Positions 49,801-60,372 of a stretch of DNA of 64,000 nt are shown here, piece by piece. The stretch covers positions 13,020,349 through 13,084,348 of the forward strand of contig NC_088318.1 in assembly GCF_910592395.1 (NCBI RefSeq), read 5' to 3'. The position numbers were made by a program, and so were the translations under genes. The notes under the pieces were generated by a model, which worked only from the letters and a program-made list of their open reading frames with translations, searched no databases and had not been told where the DNA came from. This DNA comes from Lineus longissimus. Taxonomy: Eukaryota; Nemertea; Pilidiophora; Heteronemertea; Lineidae. Every line of letters begins with the position of its first letter. Position 1 is the stretch's first letter.

Positions 49801-52800
49801 GAACTAGCAGTGGGACCTGTTTAAACCTGCTACCGTACTTTAACTGAAAGTGGTAAGTAGAACCAGGTGTGAGACCTGTTAGAGCCATGTATTCAAACTA
49901 AAAATCGAAAGGAGATAGAATCGGCAGTGAGACATGTTTGAATTGAACCTCGTATGAAATCAGTGGTCTATTTAAACATGTTCAACTGATATACTGCTTA
50001 ATTCAGATGATACTGTTTGACTAGTTGCTGCATGTCAACTGGAGATTTGATAGCAAAATATTAAAAATTAGGAAATCACTTACCAAAATGACCTAGGTGA
50101 CAATGATCGCTGAACATTGATTTCATCTGTTTGAACATTGCTCGAAATCTGAAATATACAATGCAAGCTTGGTTATAGCATGTAACAATGACTGTTGAAC
50201 ACTGATTTAATCTGTTTGAACAAAGCTGGAAATCTGAATGGGCAAGAACTCTATTATCTGTTCAATATCTAAATACCAGCACTTCAGACGAAACACAACT
50301 GAACAATCTGAAGTTAAAGACCTACAAAGTTCATGAACAAACACTTTTATTGAGTTTACTCTAGACGTTTAAGCTTGTGAATTGTAAACTCGAAACAAAC
50401 AACAGCTTAAGGTGCCTTTCACTGGAATCGGCACACGCAAAGCATTCTCTAAATTCGTGAAGACATTTAATGTAAAGACAGAGATATATCCTACACACAC
50501 ATGTCTTAGATTTAGAAGTACTTGTGGAGGGTTTAAAGCAATCTGAAAGAAAAATATGTGGTTGTTTTTTAAACTCTGGCACCACACTGCCTAATCCTTA
50601 CAATCAACTTCTTAAAAGGCCACATGTTTCAAACTAACCTTTTGCTTATACACGTATTAAGAGTAAACGTGATTTCCATAGAACGAAATATTTTACCGCA
50701 TTTATCAGCTAAGGCTAAGGACAACTCTCTAATAAGGACAGCACTTGTCAGTCCTACAATGTAAGGGGGTCCTAGATAGAGAGGTTCAACTGTATTTGAC
50801 ATCACATCAGGGGGTAATAGTGATATCATAGCACCGAGATGCCTTGAGGGTCAATGTCATCAGAAATGAGGTCATGATTTTATCTTTATCAAGACTGTCT
50901 CTGGGCTCTAGTTTTCTCCTGCACCTGGAATACTCGATGCTCCACACCAGGTCATGAAAGTTTGTCAGGGAATAAATTTTGTTTATGTGAGACAGACCAC
51001 AGGTTTATTGTAACATATTATGGTAATATCAGACAACATGAAACAACAGTTGTCACAGCCATGAGTTTGTCACAGTTTACACCACAACTACTTCTGCGCG
51101 TATCAATGTATTGACATCTTAAAAGTTTACTACAGGTGCATGACGAAGCACTGACATCAAGAGCAAACATAATATAGTTTGAATAACAGCGACCACCAGA
51201 GCACCACACCTCTGGACCACACCAGGGTAGCGAAAAGCCTGAGATGAGGTTCTTGCGATACATAGAGAAAGACCAGTAATTCAATTGACAGTAAGATCGT
51301 GTCAAAGATGTATAAGATCACTGAAATCAAAAGCACTCTCAGTACTTATTTATATTCAAAATTCCCTCAAAAGCATTGCCCCAGACAGCAGTTTCACCCA
51401 GAGCCATAACCATTAGACTGCCAATGGATGACATCATGGGCGCCAAATAGTTTTTACCTGGTGCGCAAACAAAAAAAAGTCTTTCTCGAAATCACATCCA
51501 TTTTCGTTATCGGGTTTTCGCAGAGACCACTTCATTTGATTTCCGTTGATTCATAAAAGCTTCCGCTCCCACGTCAAATCAGAGAATTGTCATGATTACA
51601 TGTGTCCAGATAGTAGGCCAGTGCACTTAATGGAGGGAAAATCAATATCCAAATGAAATGAACTGAGTTATTTCTCCAATAAATACTTCATATGAATTGC
51701 CAAAGGTAACTCGTGAATGATTCAGCGAATGTCAGCAGAGTCGGAATGGCCTGAGTCGTCTCAGATTCATGGCATTCTGATGCCCGAGTGGGACAGGGAT
51801 ACCATCATGTGGGTGATATCATGACTGGATCACCCAAAGCTATAAATCTTAGCTTTGAGTCCCAGTTGATTGATAACACGTTTAGGCCCTAGACAAACTC
51901 AGTGGCTTTGATTATGTGACAGTAAAGCGGATGAAAACAGGGGTCACTTTTTTGATGGTGAAAAGCCATGAGGATAAACCCAAATTCTTTGATGCATTGC
52001 ACATGAGTTGGCTTAAAAAATATGCGGAGTAATCCTAAAAAGCCTAAAGATGGATCATCCAGGCCAAGACCAATAACGCATTGGATTTGAATAATGACTT
52101 TAGTCATAAACCTTTAAAAGACTAAGCAAGCAATCTACTTGGAATCATAGAAGCACTTGACAAATGCTTGACATTTATGAGCAAATTTAATCAGATTTAC
52201 TCTAATTTCTAAACACAAAGACTCAACTTTTTTCATTTCCTGTACACAAGGAGGACTATTTTTCGATTAAAATGTAGCATTCGTCTGAAACAAATTTTGT
52301 AACCTTTTTTAAGGTTGGGTGGTTAGGGCAGCTACCCCCTGGTTCACAATTCTGAGTCAATAGACTACTATGCTTCAGAAATGTCAACCCAATCCAGAAA
52401 ATCACAACGATTTTCCAGTCGTGATTATCATAAGCATGCCATAATCACAACCAATCAATACCTTTGCTCGATCCGTTCACCACTTCTGCGGATATTGATA
52501 ATTTCATTGTCAATATTTATAGACATAATGTTGTGGTTTCCCTCCAGCCAGTTTGAATAGTCTAGCCAATATTTAGTGCAAACCTTACTCGGTAATGTCA
52601 AAATATTATTCTGGGGCTCTTACAAGAGAAAAGCATGTTTTTCTAGTCACGCACAAGTTTACATAAATCTGGAAAATCCAGCTCAACTTGAGACTGACTT
52701 TGAGAACATTTCGTACAGGCGTTATAAAGGAATTTTTACCTTGGTCAGATTAACTGAGTGTTTCATTGCAACCGGTCAATGCTTTCTTTTAGTAGGTTTA

Positions 52801-55017
52801 TAAATTTAACTTGTGGATTTGCCAGGTTCGAAATATTGCGATAATTTGTTTAAAATAATCAACAAGAAAACGACAGGGTAAAATGTTCTTAATACACTCT
52901 TAGAAAGGTTTTTGAAGTTTTGAAAAACTTGGGTTCTGGGCGCTCCCCAGAACCGCACTGAGGCCCTATTGCATGGTAGCCAGCAGTGTCAATTACAACA
53001 TATGTAGGGCATCAACATTTCAATTGCCCTCCCCCTAAATGAATAATATAGTATCAAATTAAACTTATAGAACTCAACCCACGGAAAATTATTCGCTATA
53101 ATCAATATCAAATTTCAATCTTATTACTTTTTATGAATGGGTGCATACCAATTATGTCAAATGTTTGAACAGTTCTGTGCACTGATGCCAAGAACTTGTG
53201 ATATTATCAAAAATATTGATAGTCGAAAGCAATTGTAAACTTATGTTAGACTCTGCATGCCACAATTGACTGTTTTTATGGGTATTATAACCATATTTTC
53301 TTTTTAACTAAGACCCCAAACTAGCTTTATTTTGGGCCGTAACAACTGACTTAACCAGAATAAAGAACCCAATTAAATGGTGAGCACAAATTGTGACAAT
53401 GAATACGATTTTCAATAATCACCGCACGAATACATGATTGATTCACCTGACTACATTTGGCAATATATCATAACTGCAGAAAATGGCAAAGATGGCTGTA
53501 TAGATCGTTTCCACCATTCAAGCTTACATTTTGAATAAAACATCGGATAATAACATGGCAAGTAAATATCTAATAAACCGTCCTGATATTGTAAAGAATG
53601 ACCAGGTTAAGAATGACCAGGTACATTAGTCATTACTTTTACTTTTGCAATCTTCTTTTGGCAAATATTCATGGTACTAATGAAAGAGAAGCCGTAGAAG
53701 TTCAGAGAGTAGTTGAAGAATAGATCTATGGACCTATAGGTAGGGTCGAGATCTCATAAATCAGGACAAGCAGATTTACAATTCTCTAAGGTTAGGGTGA
53801 AATTCTTATTAAGACTAATGTATATGTGCTTACAAAGAGGTACATTACAAGTCCAATTTCAGTATGGAAGGCCAATATTCAATGGTTTGATATGTTGAAA
53901 TCATGAAGGAAAAAGTTTGTCTCATTCTGATTATTATTTGAATGTACAAAGCTCAGGCAAAATATGCAAACATTGAAAAAAATTTGACAAGGATTTAGTC
54001 TGAGCTCTCTGGCTAAACAATATGCAATATTGTAATCTTAATCTCAGTGATAAAACTAGCGATAATTGTCAAACATGTCAACGGCACAAAAAGTTTAATA
54101 TGTAAAAGCTTGCAATCAATAACCTTAGGTGATTCATATTCCACTATGCCCATGTGGCTTTAGCCAACATCTTAACCCCACCCTTGCAATGTTTGGTGAG
54201 AAAACCAATACCAGCAGTTTGGTATCAAGTCTTCTAGACATGATTGTAGAGCGCACTATCTGTCACTCTGATTCCTGATAGTGGTAGGGCACTACATTAT
54301 TTGCTCTCTTTGTACATTTTCTTTCTGTTGGAGATCAGGTAAATCGATAATTACCGGAATCACCATGTCTTGTATGTACTCTGGAGGAGTCCCACTTCTT
54401 TGCGCCACAGTCGCAGGTCTCTTACTAGCAGAAGGCAATCGATTTGGAGGCAACTTCTGGCGAATTTGACCTGATGATTTTGGTGGCTGCTGGGGATAGT
54501 TGCGTGTTGATTTTTTCGGCATCCATGACGACTTGAGCTGTATTCCCAGTCTGTTGGCATGACTTATTCTGTCCAGGCCTGGATTCACAATCCGCTTGTA
54601 TAGAAATTCACTTGGCTGAATGTCAGCTGTAGAAAAGAAATAAGGTTGCCAAAAAATGATGTGTTTATTCCTGTTGCTCTGTAGAGGACTCCACTGCGTC
54701 AATTGTCTGATATTTAGAACATCTATCTGATGGCGATGGAAAAACCAAATAGCTCAAGCACAAATGTATTCGCAGTCAAACATATCCTGCAGTTTTTCAA
54801 CGAACTGCCTTCCTCCCCAAATTTAGAGATCATTCAGAAGAACTTGGCCTAAACTGGCTGTCAGAGCGGGGTGGCAGTGTCAAGACGGAGACTGCAGAGT
54901 CGAGGGACAAGATGCCTGGTCAACTCAATGTTGACATGACCGTCACCATGTGTATGTCTTTTTTGCCAACAACAGACAAAATAAAGTTTGAATCTCCAAG
55001 ATCAGATACCTACCCAT
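43892..55017 (-). CDS. Uncharacterised multi-exon gene; long form ~697 residues with acidic tail
   Basis: I do not recognise this protein. Eleven exons join in frame: 55014-55017 (ATG G), 54355-54626, 50495-50542, 50084-50148, 49744-49780, 48830-48964, 48435-48571, 47083-47119, 45355-45472, 45183-45247 and 43892-45067, summing to 2,094 nt (698 codons with stop). The N-terminal part is basic and proline-rich (MADIQPSEFLYKRIVNPGLD, KSTRNYPQQPPKSSGQIRQK). The middle exon encodes YRVDRLYYMSATPALLHNRY, the best-looking conserved stretch. The last exon begins HACKMLWRTPGGKRLLSTPN and continues into ~280 residues rich in Asp, Asn, Glu and Gly. No signal peptide or membrane span. Weakest joints: the acceptor at 45067 (poor pyrimidine tract) and the exact donor of 54355-54626. 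The composition suggests an intracellular, largely disordered protein. Confidence 0.6.
44150..44720 (-). repeat. Coding low-complexity repeat (Asp/Asn/Glu-rich)
   Basis: Inside the last exon, short degenerate repeats encode VDN-x(2-6)-D-N-x-D blocks (DNADVDNSDDADADNAGV) and a DNG-x-DGE-x-H series (DNGTDGENHAHDNGMDGESH). At DNA level they are imperfect 15-30 bp repeats of 'tcaacatctgcattatca' type on the plus strand. Expansion by slippage is likely. Confidence 0.8.
47727..48183 (-). CDS. Alternative terminal exon of the uncharacterised gene (short form ~384 residues)
   Basis: A clear acceptor (CTCTTGCTTTTGCACAG) opens a frame of about 150 codons that is phase-compatible with exon 48435-48571 (exit phase 2) and ends at 47727. 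Overlapping AATAAA signals (plus-strand TTTATT) follow at about 47457-47467. The spliced short form is 1,155 nt, a multiple of three. The same upstream exon also joins 47083-47119 in frame, so the two 3' ends would be alternatives. Translation includes HLPYKMPMVYDKEGTSTCFV and KPFILRITPEIELN; no family recognised. Confidence 0.5.
49255..49345 (-). repeat. tRNA-derived SINE relic
   Basis: The minus strand reads GTGGTCCAGTGGTTAGCGCG, a good tRNA-type A-box region, followed by a decayed B-box (GGTTCAATAA). It lacks a complementary acceptor stem, so not a working tRNA. Confidence 0.5.
50707..50792. mobile_element. MITE-like element, copy 5 (truncated)
   Basis: ctaaggctaaggacaactct..cttgtcagtcc..gatagagaggttcaactg-TA. 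Only about half the element remains. Confidence 0.6.
50800..54354. other. Long intron of the uncharacterised gene
   Basis: About 3.8 kb between exons 50495-50542 and 54355-54626. I saw no phase-compatible extra exon. It contains the third SINE-like fragment and otherwise AT-rich unique sequence. Confidence 0.5.
52928..53000. repeat. SINE-like fragment, third copy
   Basis: gggttctgggcgctccccag..cctattgcatggtagccagcagtg is related to the copies at 2390-2495 and 22259-22332. Confidence 0.4.
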
Positions 55018-55639
55018 TGTTGAATAGCTCCCAGTCACGCAGGTCGAGAAAATAACTGTCAGGAACAGCTGTCACGATTCACAAGCTATCCAACGTCAGC
55101 AGGTCAGTCATGCATGAGACCCGACATGCATTTGCATGTCAAATCAGACAGCCGGGAAGGTAACTTGTGAGCTCTTTTCAAAAGTGTTTTTTCGCAATAA
55201 AACACAAAATAAAAATGATGAAATCCACTTCAAATGAAAGGGTGTGCTTTATTTTATTCCACTACATGACTCTTTTTTCAGTTTACGTCAATATGACAAA
55301 GTTAACACTGTTTTTATAACATAATCTCCGAGCAAATTTCAGAAGGAAATCGCCACCAATGTGTTTACATGACGTCACGAGCTGGTTACCGTTGTTGTCG
55401 TGACGCCGGTTTCTTTCCAGAAAGGCCGATTTTTCACTGTCGCCAGTGGCGAGTCACAACTTGCTTCCCAGACCGAGGACAATATTGGCTGGGTGTGGAT
55501 GATCTTTAGTATCGTATCATATCAGGCATCATATCAGGTAGAGATTTGTTCTTTGAGATGAATGTTTCCAGGGGAATGGTTCTTCTCAAAATACACAGAA
55601 GCTGATAAACATACATGTATTGTACATAGACTATGTCTT

Positions 55640-55655
55640 GGGGGGGGGGGGGGGG
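55640..55655 (+). repeat. Poly-G tract (16)
   Basis: Uninterrupted G run between the uncharacterised gene's start and the TP53RK stop codon. Confidence 0.95.
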
Positions 55656-55838
55656 AGGGAGCAGTGAAAAGCCCTATCTTCATTATGCAATTTGCAATTT
55701 ACTCTCCAAATCTCTAGGTTTCTGAGGCTCCAAACTGAAGCCAAAATGCCATTTTGTTTGGTCACATAGGGTTGAGTAAGAGACCTGCTGGCCCCTCCAA
55801 TAGAAAATTTTTATTCAACTTATTTGAAGCACGAAGTT

Positions 55839-56987
55839 TTACCCAACCATGGTTCTCTTTCGTCCCCGTAAACGCACTTCGTCCAATTTTTTCATGACCT
55901 CCACAGCACCTCCTTTACTGTGTTTTACATAACTTTTAAGCACATGGTTGAAAAGTTTCTCAGTGTTAGGATGAGTACTAAGAAAAGCCCTTTCTAAGAC
56001 GTACAAATCCACACCTTTGTCCTCTGCAACATTCTCAATATAACTCAGTCCAAAGTCTATCATGATCAGTTCTAAGTTCTGGAGATTAACAGCAGTTTTT
56101 AGTAGCATGTTCGACGTAGTCATGTCCCCGTGAATAATGTTTTTCTCATGCATTTTCCCAACAATAGCTCCAATCTTTTCTGCCAGTGTTTTGAGTTTCT
56201 CAACATAAGTCTCTGGATGCAGTTTCTGAATGCTAACGATTTGGTCCCTAACTGTAATCGATTCCTCGATGAATTCCATGTAGATCTTGTTCGTCTCCAA
56301 ATCCACAAAATAGACAACTGGAGTTCTGATGCCTGAAATGCAAACCAGAATTACATACATACCGGCTTAGGTCATGCATCCTGCGACAATAGGGGTTAAT
56401 GTTTGCTTCTCCGGCACTGCACACAAACTTATGGCCATGAGACATTAACCATCACTGGCATGGCCGAGCGATGAACTGCGGAAAATGCGGTGGTTGTCCT
56501 CAATTGACCATTGTCAGTGACAGACTTCCAGGTGTGGTGGTCGGTCCTATAAAGACCAGAAATTGATCGGTAACTGGTCATAGTTTATCGCCCAGTTCGG
56601 AGTTCCCTTTACCTTGGCCTTTTGGGTTACGGTTGTGATATTTATTCAGATAACATGATTCGTTTGGCGCGCGAGCCTCCGCTCCTGGCCCCATCCCAAT
56701 ATCGCTCCAATATTGGATTCTGATTATCCATCAGTAAAATTGGTGATTATTGCGTTAGGTTTTAGACTAAGACATAGAAACGGATTCTTACCATTCGCTC
56801 GGCATCTCATGATGCATCTAACTTCAGATTTTGTTCTCTGTGCAGTCAGTGATTTGTCCAGAGCAGGATGTCTGTAGGTTTTTGGGAATCTTTCCTTGAT
56901 AATGCAAGGTAAACCGTATAATTCTGACTTAAATATCCTTCCCTCAGCTCCTTGCTTCAACAACACGTTATTGGCATCGTTTGCCAT
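55839..56987 (-). CDS. TP53RK: TP53RK / Bud32 / PRPK, KEOPS-complex atypical kinase
   Basis: Bud32-family kinase/ATPase of the KEOPS complex, which makes the universal t6A modification on ANN-decoding tRNAs; the human protein can also phosphorylate p53. Two exons, 56792-56987 and 55839-56332, join at phase 1 to 229 residues (human 253). Motifs in order: glycine-loop equivalent [12 protein letters not shown], catalytic Lys in [30 protein letters not shown] with the helix Glu, [10 protein letters not shown] catalytic loop, IDFGLS metal-binding Asp, and the C-terminal [13 protein letters not shown] characteristic of the family. All key residues are present. It starts at the ATG at 56985-56987. 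The next gene on the same strand starts about 0.8 kb past its stop; a poly(A)-like TTTATT sits 24 bases after the stop. Confidence 0.96.
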
Positions 56988-59508
56988 GACCTAAATTGGG
57001 CGAAAAACTGCTTTTTGCAGATAAAAATCTTGGAATTCTTCAATTTTTGAAACCGGAACTACAACTACGCCATCTGTGCATTTTGCGATTTGGTGAAATC
57101 CGGAAATCCGTCCATGAACGTCGGAACCGAGGAGCGCCACTATCGGTGCTGAGATAAACCAGGCTGGTGGGCAAGAAATTTTACAAGTCTTTTGGCGGGA
57201 ATACTGCCTAAGACGAATCAGAGAGTAAAGTCAAGCCGACTGGTTAGGGCAGCTAGCCCGTGCTTGGAGCGGGAGCAGATCCATAGGGGGCGGGGGGGGG
57301 ATGCAGTGGGTGCGTACCCCCAGGGCCCCACCTTCCCACGTAAAGTTTCCTTTTGGCAAAAGTTTCTTGGTAAAAAAAAACGGTATAATTTGCCGGCATG
57401 TTGCTGGAAACAGTTCTGATATATATATTGATTAAAGTAGGACTTCAGTGAATTTCCAATCAGGAGACTCCATACTATCTTGGCGATGGATACCTCAAAC
57501 AGATCGATACGTTTTTTGCACAGAGCTCAGACTCTTTGGAGTCTCTCAGGGAATTCAATGTAGGCATCAACAAACACGGTCTGTTCAGCCTAAACCCGTA
57601 AGCGGCCCGTAACTCGCATTACATATACACATGTATTTATCATTCAACGTAAGCTAAATCATTTCCTAACAATGACGCAACGGCTTCTAAAATCGGCCGC
57701 GAATCCTGGCAATTAAACCTAACCGATACAAAGTATCTCATTTGCGAGCCTAATCCGAGAGATTCGATCCGATGAAAAATAAATCTTGCTCAGGATTGAC
57801 ATGGCGGCAAAGTGTATCTTACACTTTGCGTCAATTTTTTTGGCGGGTGAACCTACAGCTGCCATGTCTGAGACAATTACCCGCAGCCGCAATCAGTCTT
57901 TCACTGCAATGCCTGGCCTTCGTTAGCATGATTGCTTGAGGTTATTGCTGGCCTAAAACGTGGTGACCCAAGTCCAGCATGGCTGAGGTCAATTCCATCC
58001 AGATGCATGAATCCTTCATCATGCAGCTAATTTTTGACAGTGCGATTCGGCAATATGCGTCACGGTGATCCTCTGGAGGTAAGCATGGCGCGGTGATCCT
58101 TCTTTCTCTGTCCAGAAATCATTGATCAGCTAATTTTCGACATTGATCAGTCTCCGCATAAGGCTCTAAAAGTAAACACATCGCATGAGAAAAGGTACAT
58201 AAGAAAGTCCTTGGTGTTTGGTGCAATACCACTCACATGAAGATTGGAGAAATAATTAGCGAGTTATTTATGTTGAGCCGTCCTCGATGAGACGGTTTTT
58301 GTTCTTCTGAGTGTAAATACTAGTAAACAATGCTTGGGAAGATGCCCTCTGTGAGGATGCCGTTTGGTTAGCAATAAACAACAACATTGTCTTCGCATAA
58401 AGAAACACGTAATGATCTTATCAACACCAGCAACATTCTGGTGGAGAAGGCCGTTAGAGACCTTGAAAGTTATTAATGAGAAAAATGATTATGATTGCGT
58501 TTACTTCTTCATTTTTGGCTTTTTCTTCCAGCCTTTGGTCATTCAGTTTGGGAACCTTTTGGTTCCAATATGGTTGTCTGCCCAGGTTGTTTCTATCACG
58601 ATATTCGCCAAAACGCCAGGAACCTTTTGACCCTCGAGGTATCGCCTTCCAAATTCCAATCAATAAAATGTAATTACTTGGTCAAGATGGCGTTCCTCAC
58701 GACACTAAGAGATACACCCTCCGGTTGTCTGTACACCTTGCTCGTTGTATCTTGTCTTTGACACTCGCCACCTTGGAAGTTATGTTACTAACCAACTTGT
58801 ATACCGCCCGGCATCCATCAAAAACGTCAATAGTCAGTTAAAGGGACCACCTGGCCCTGGGCTTTCGGGCTACTCGCCACCCCATTTAAAAATGCAAATC
58901 AAAGATTTTCGCTTGTGTTGCGAGGCTGATGGACATGATTAGCGAAATTTGGGTTGGTCGACGGTTACATATAACACTCCGTTCGGGTTCTTGCGAAGTG
59001 TTTATTGCAGCTAATTTGTTTTTTCAACTCGGTTTGGAGAAGTCACGGTCCTCCTGGAAGCCATTTCTACATGAAAAACCAACATAGCATGCCCTATTTT
59101 TCCCTTTAATTCACTACCAACGCTATACGTGTATATAACTCTTGATTGGAATTCGGTAGTAATCAAAACAATGAGTCCTCTCTTCATTTGGGGCCTCGGG
59201 CACGTGCGCGATCCATCTCCTCTGATTACCGCCAAATCGCCCAATCTAAGATAAAATCTGCCCGATATACAGCGGCCATCGACCGGTCAAATCTTCTAGC
59301 AAAGATGAAAAGAATCTTTCAAGACTTTCAATTAGCCCAGTTTAATAAGTAGTTTATTTGAGGATCATTTTTCAGCGGAGAGTGGATATCTTATCCGCCA
59401 AGTTAAAGGAAGTAGTCATTTAGTGATAGAGATCCTGCTGTGAAAAATTTGTCATTGAGTCGTATCTTATTTTATTGTTAGTCAGGACACAAAAAAAACT
59501 CTGTCCAT
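56988..59508. other. Intergenic stretch without a confident gene
   Basis: It starts with the TP53RK promoter area (CpG-rich around 57060-57150). Two exon-like open segments stand out: 57464-57597 plus (CAG acceptor, GTAAGC donor) and 58505-58646 minus (GTAAAC donor). Neither can be linked to other exons. A tRNA-like ctggttagggcagctagccc at about 57239 resembles ggttagggcagctacccc near 52322. Confidence 0.4.
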
Positions 59509-60372
59509 CCATTATGGCAAGCCAAAGCGGAATTTATTCAAGACTTTAGAATTACCATTCAAGAAGTTAAATATAAGTTCAAGAAGGAAATATATGTTCA
59601 AGACTAAAATATGTTCAACCTTGAATCAAATGTTTTCAACCTTGAATAAAATATGTTCAACCTTGAATAAAATATGTTCAACCTTGAATAAAATATGTCC
59701 AACCTTGAACAAAATATATTCAACCTTGAACAAAATATATTCAAGACTCACGTGACCATATTCAAGACGCACGTGACCACAAAATTGATGACGTAGAGCG
59801 TAGAATCTGTGGTACTTCCGATGCGTTCTGTTTCACGACAGGCATTGCGCATTTTGAACCTATAATTTGCCTGATATGTCTGTGAAACATGTATCGACTC
59901 TGACATTCACTCGGCATCCATGTCATGATGTGTAGGATTACAGTACATGTCAGGTGTAGGCGGCTAGGTACGTGTACAACCATGTGTCAAAACCTCGTGC
60001 GAACAATTCGAGCTCCGAAACGCAACACAAGTACCATGGGTTCGGGAAAGTCCGGACGCGGGTTCGGGAAAGTCCGTAAAGCATCAAAACATGAGCAACT
60101 ACGTCATCAATTTTTGTGGTCACGTGCGTCTTGAATATGGTCACGTGAGTCTTGAATATATTTTGTTCAAGGTTGAATATATTTTGTTCAAGGTTGAATA
60201 TATTTTGTTCAAGGTTGACAATATTTGATTCAAGGTTGACAATATTTGATTCAAGGTTGACAATATTTGATTCAGGATTGAACAAATTTTGGTCTTGAAC
60301 ATATATTTAACTTCTTGAATAGTAATTCCACGGTCTTGAATAAATTCCGCTTTGGCTTGCCATAATCCATCG
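59509..60372. mobile_element. Foldback element with ~280-bp inverted arms
   Basis: The left arm (59509-59796) starts ccattatggcaagccaaagc; the right arm (60098-60372) is its inverse, ending gctttggcttgccataatcc. Both arms contain a tandem series of ~19-bp units ('ttcaaccttgaataaaatat') and end with a matching cacgtgaccaca..gatgacgtag block. The ~300-bp spacer is unique apart from a repeated gggttcgggaaagtccg. No coding capacity. Confidence 0.88.
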
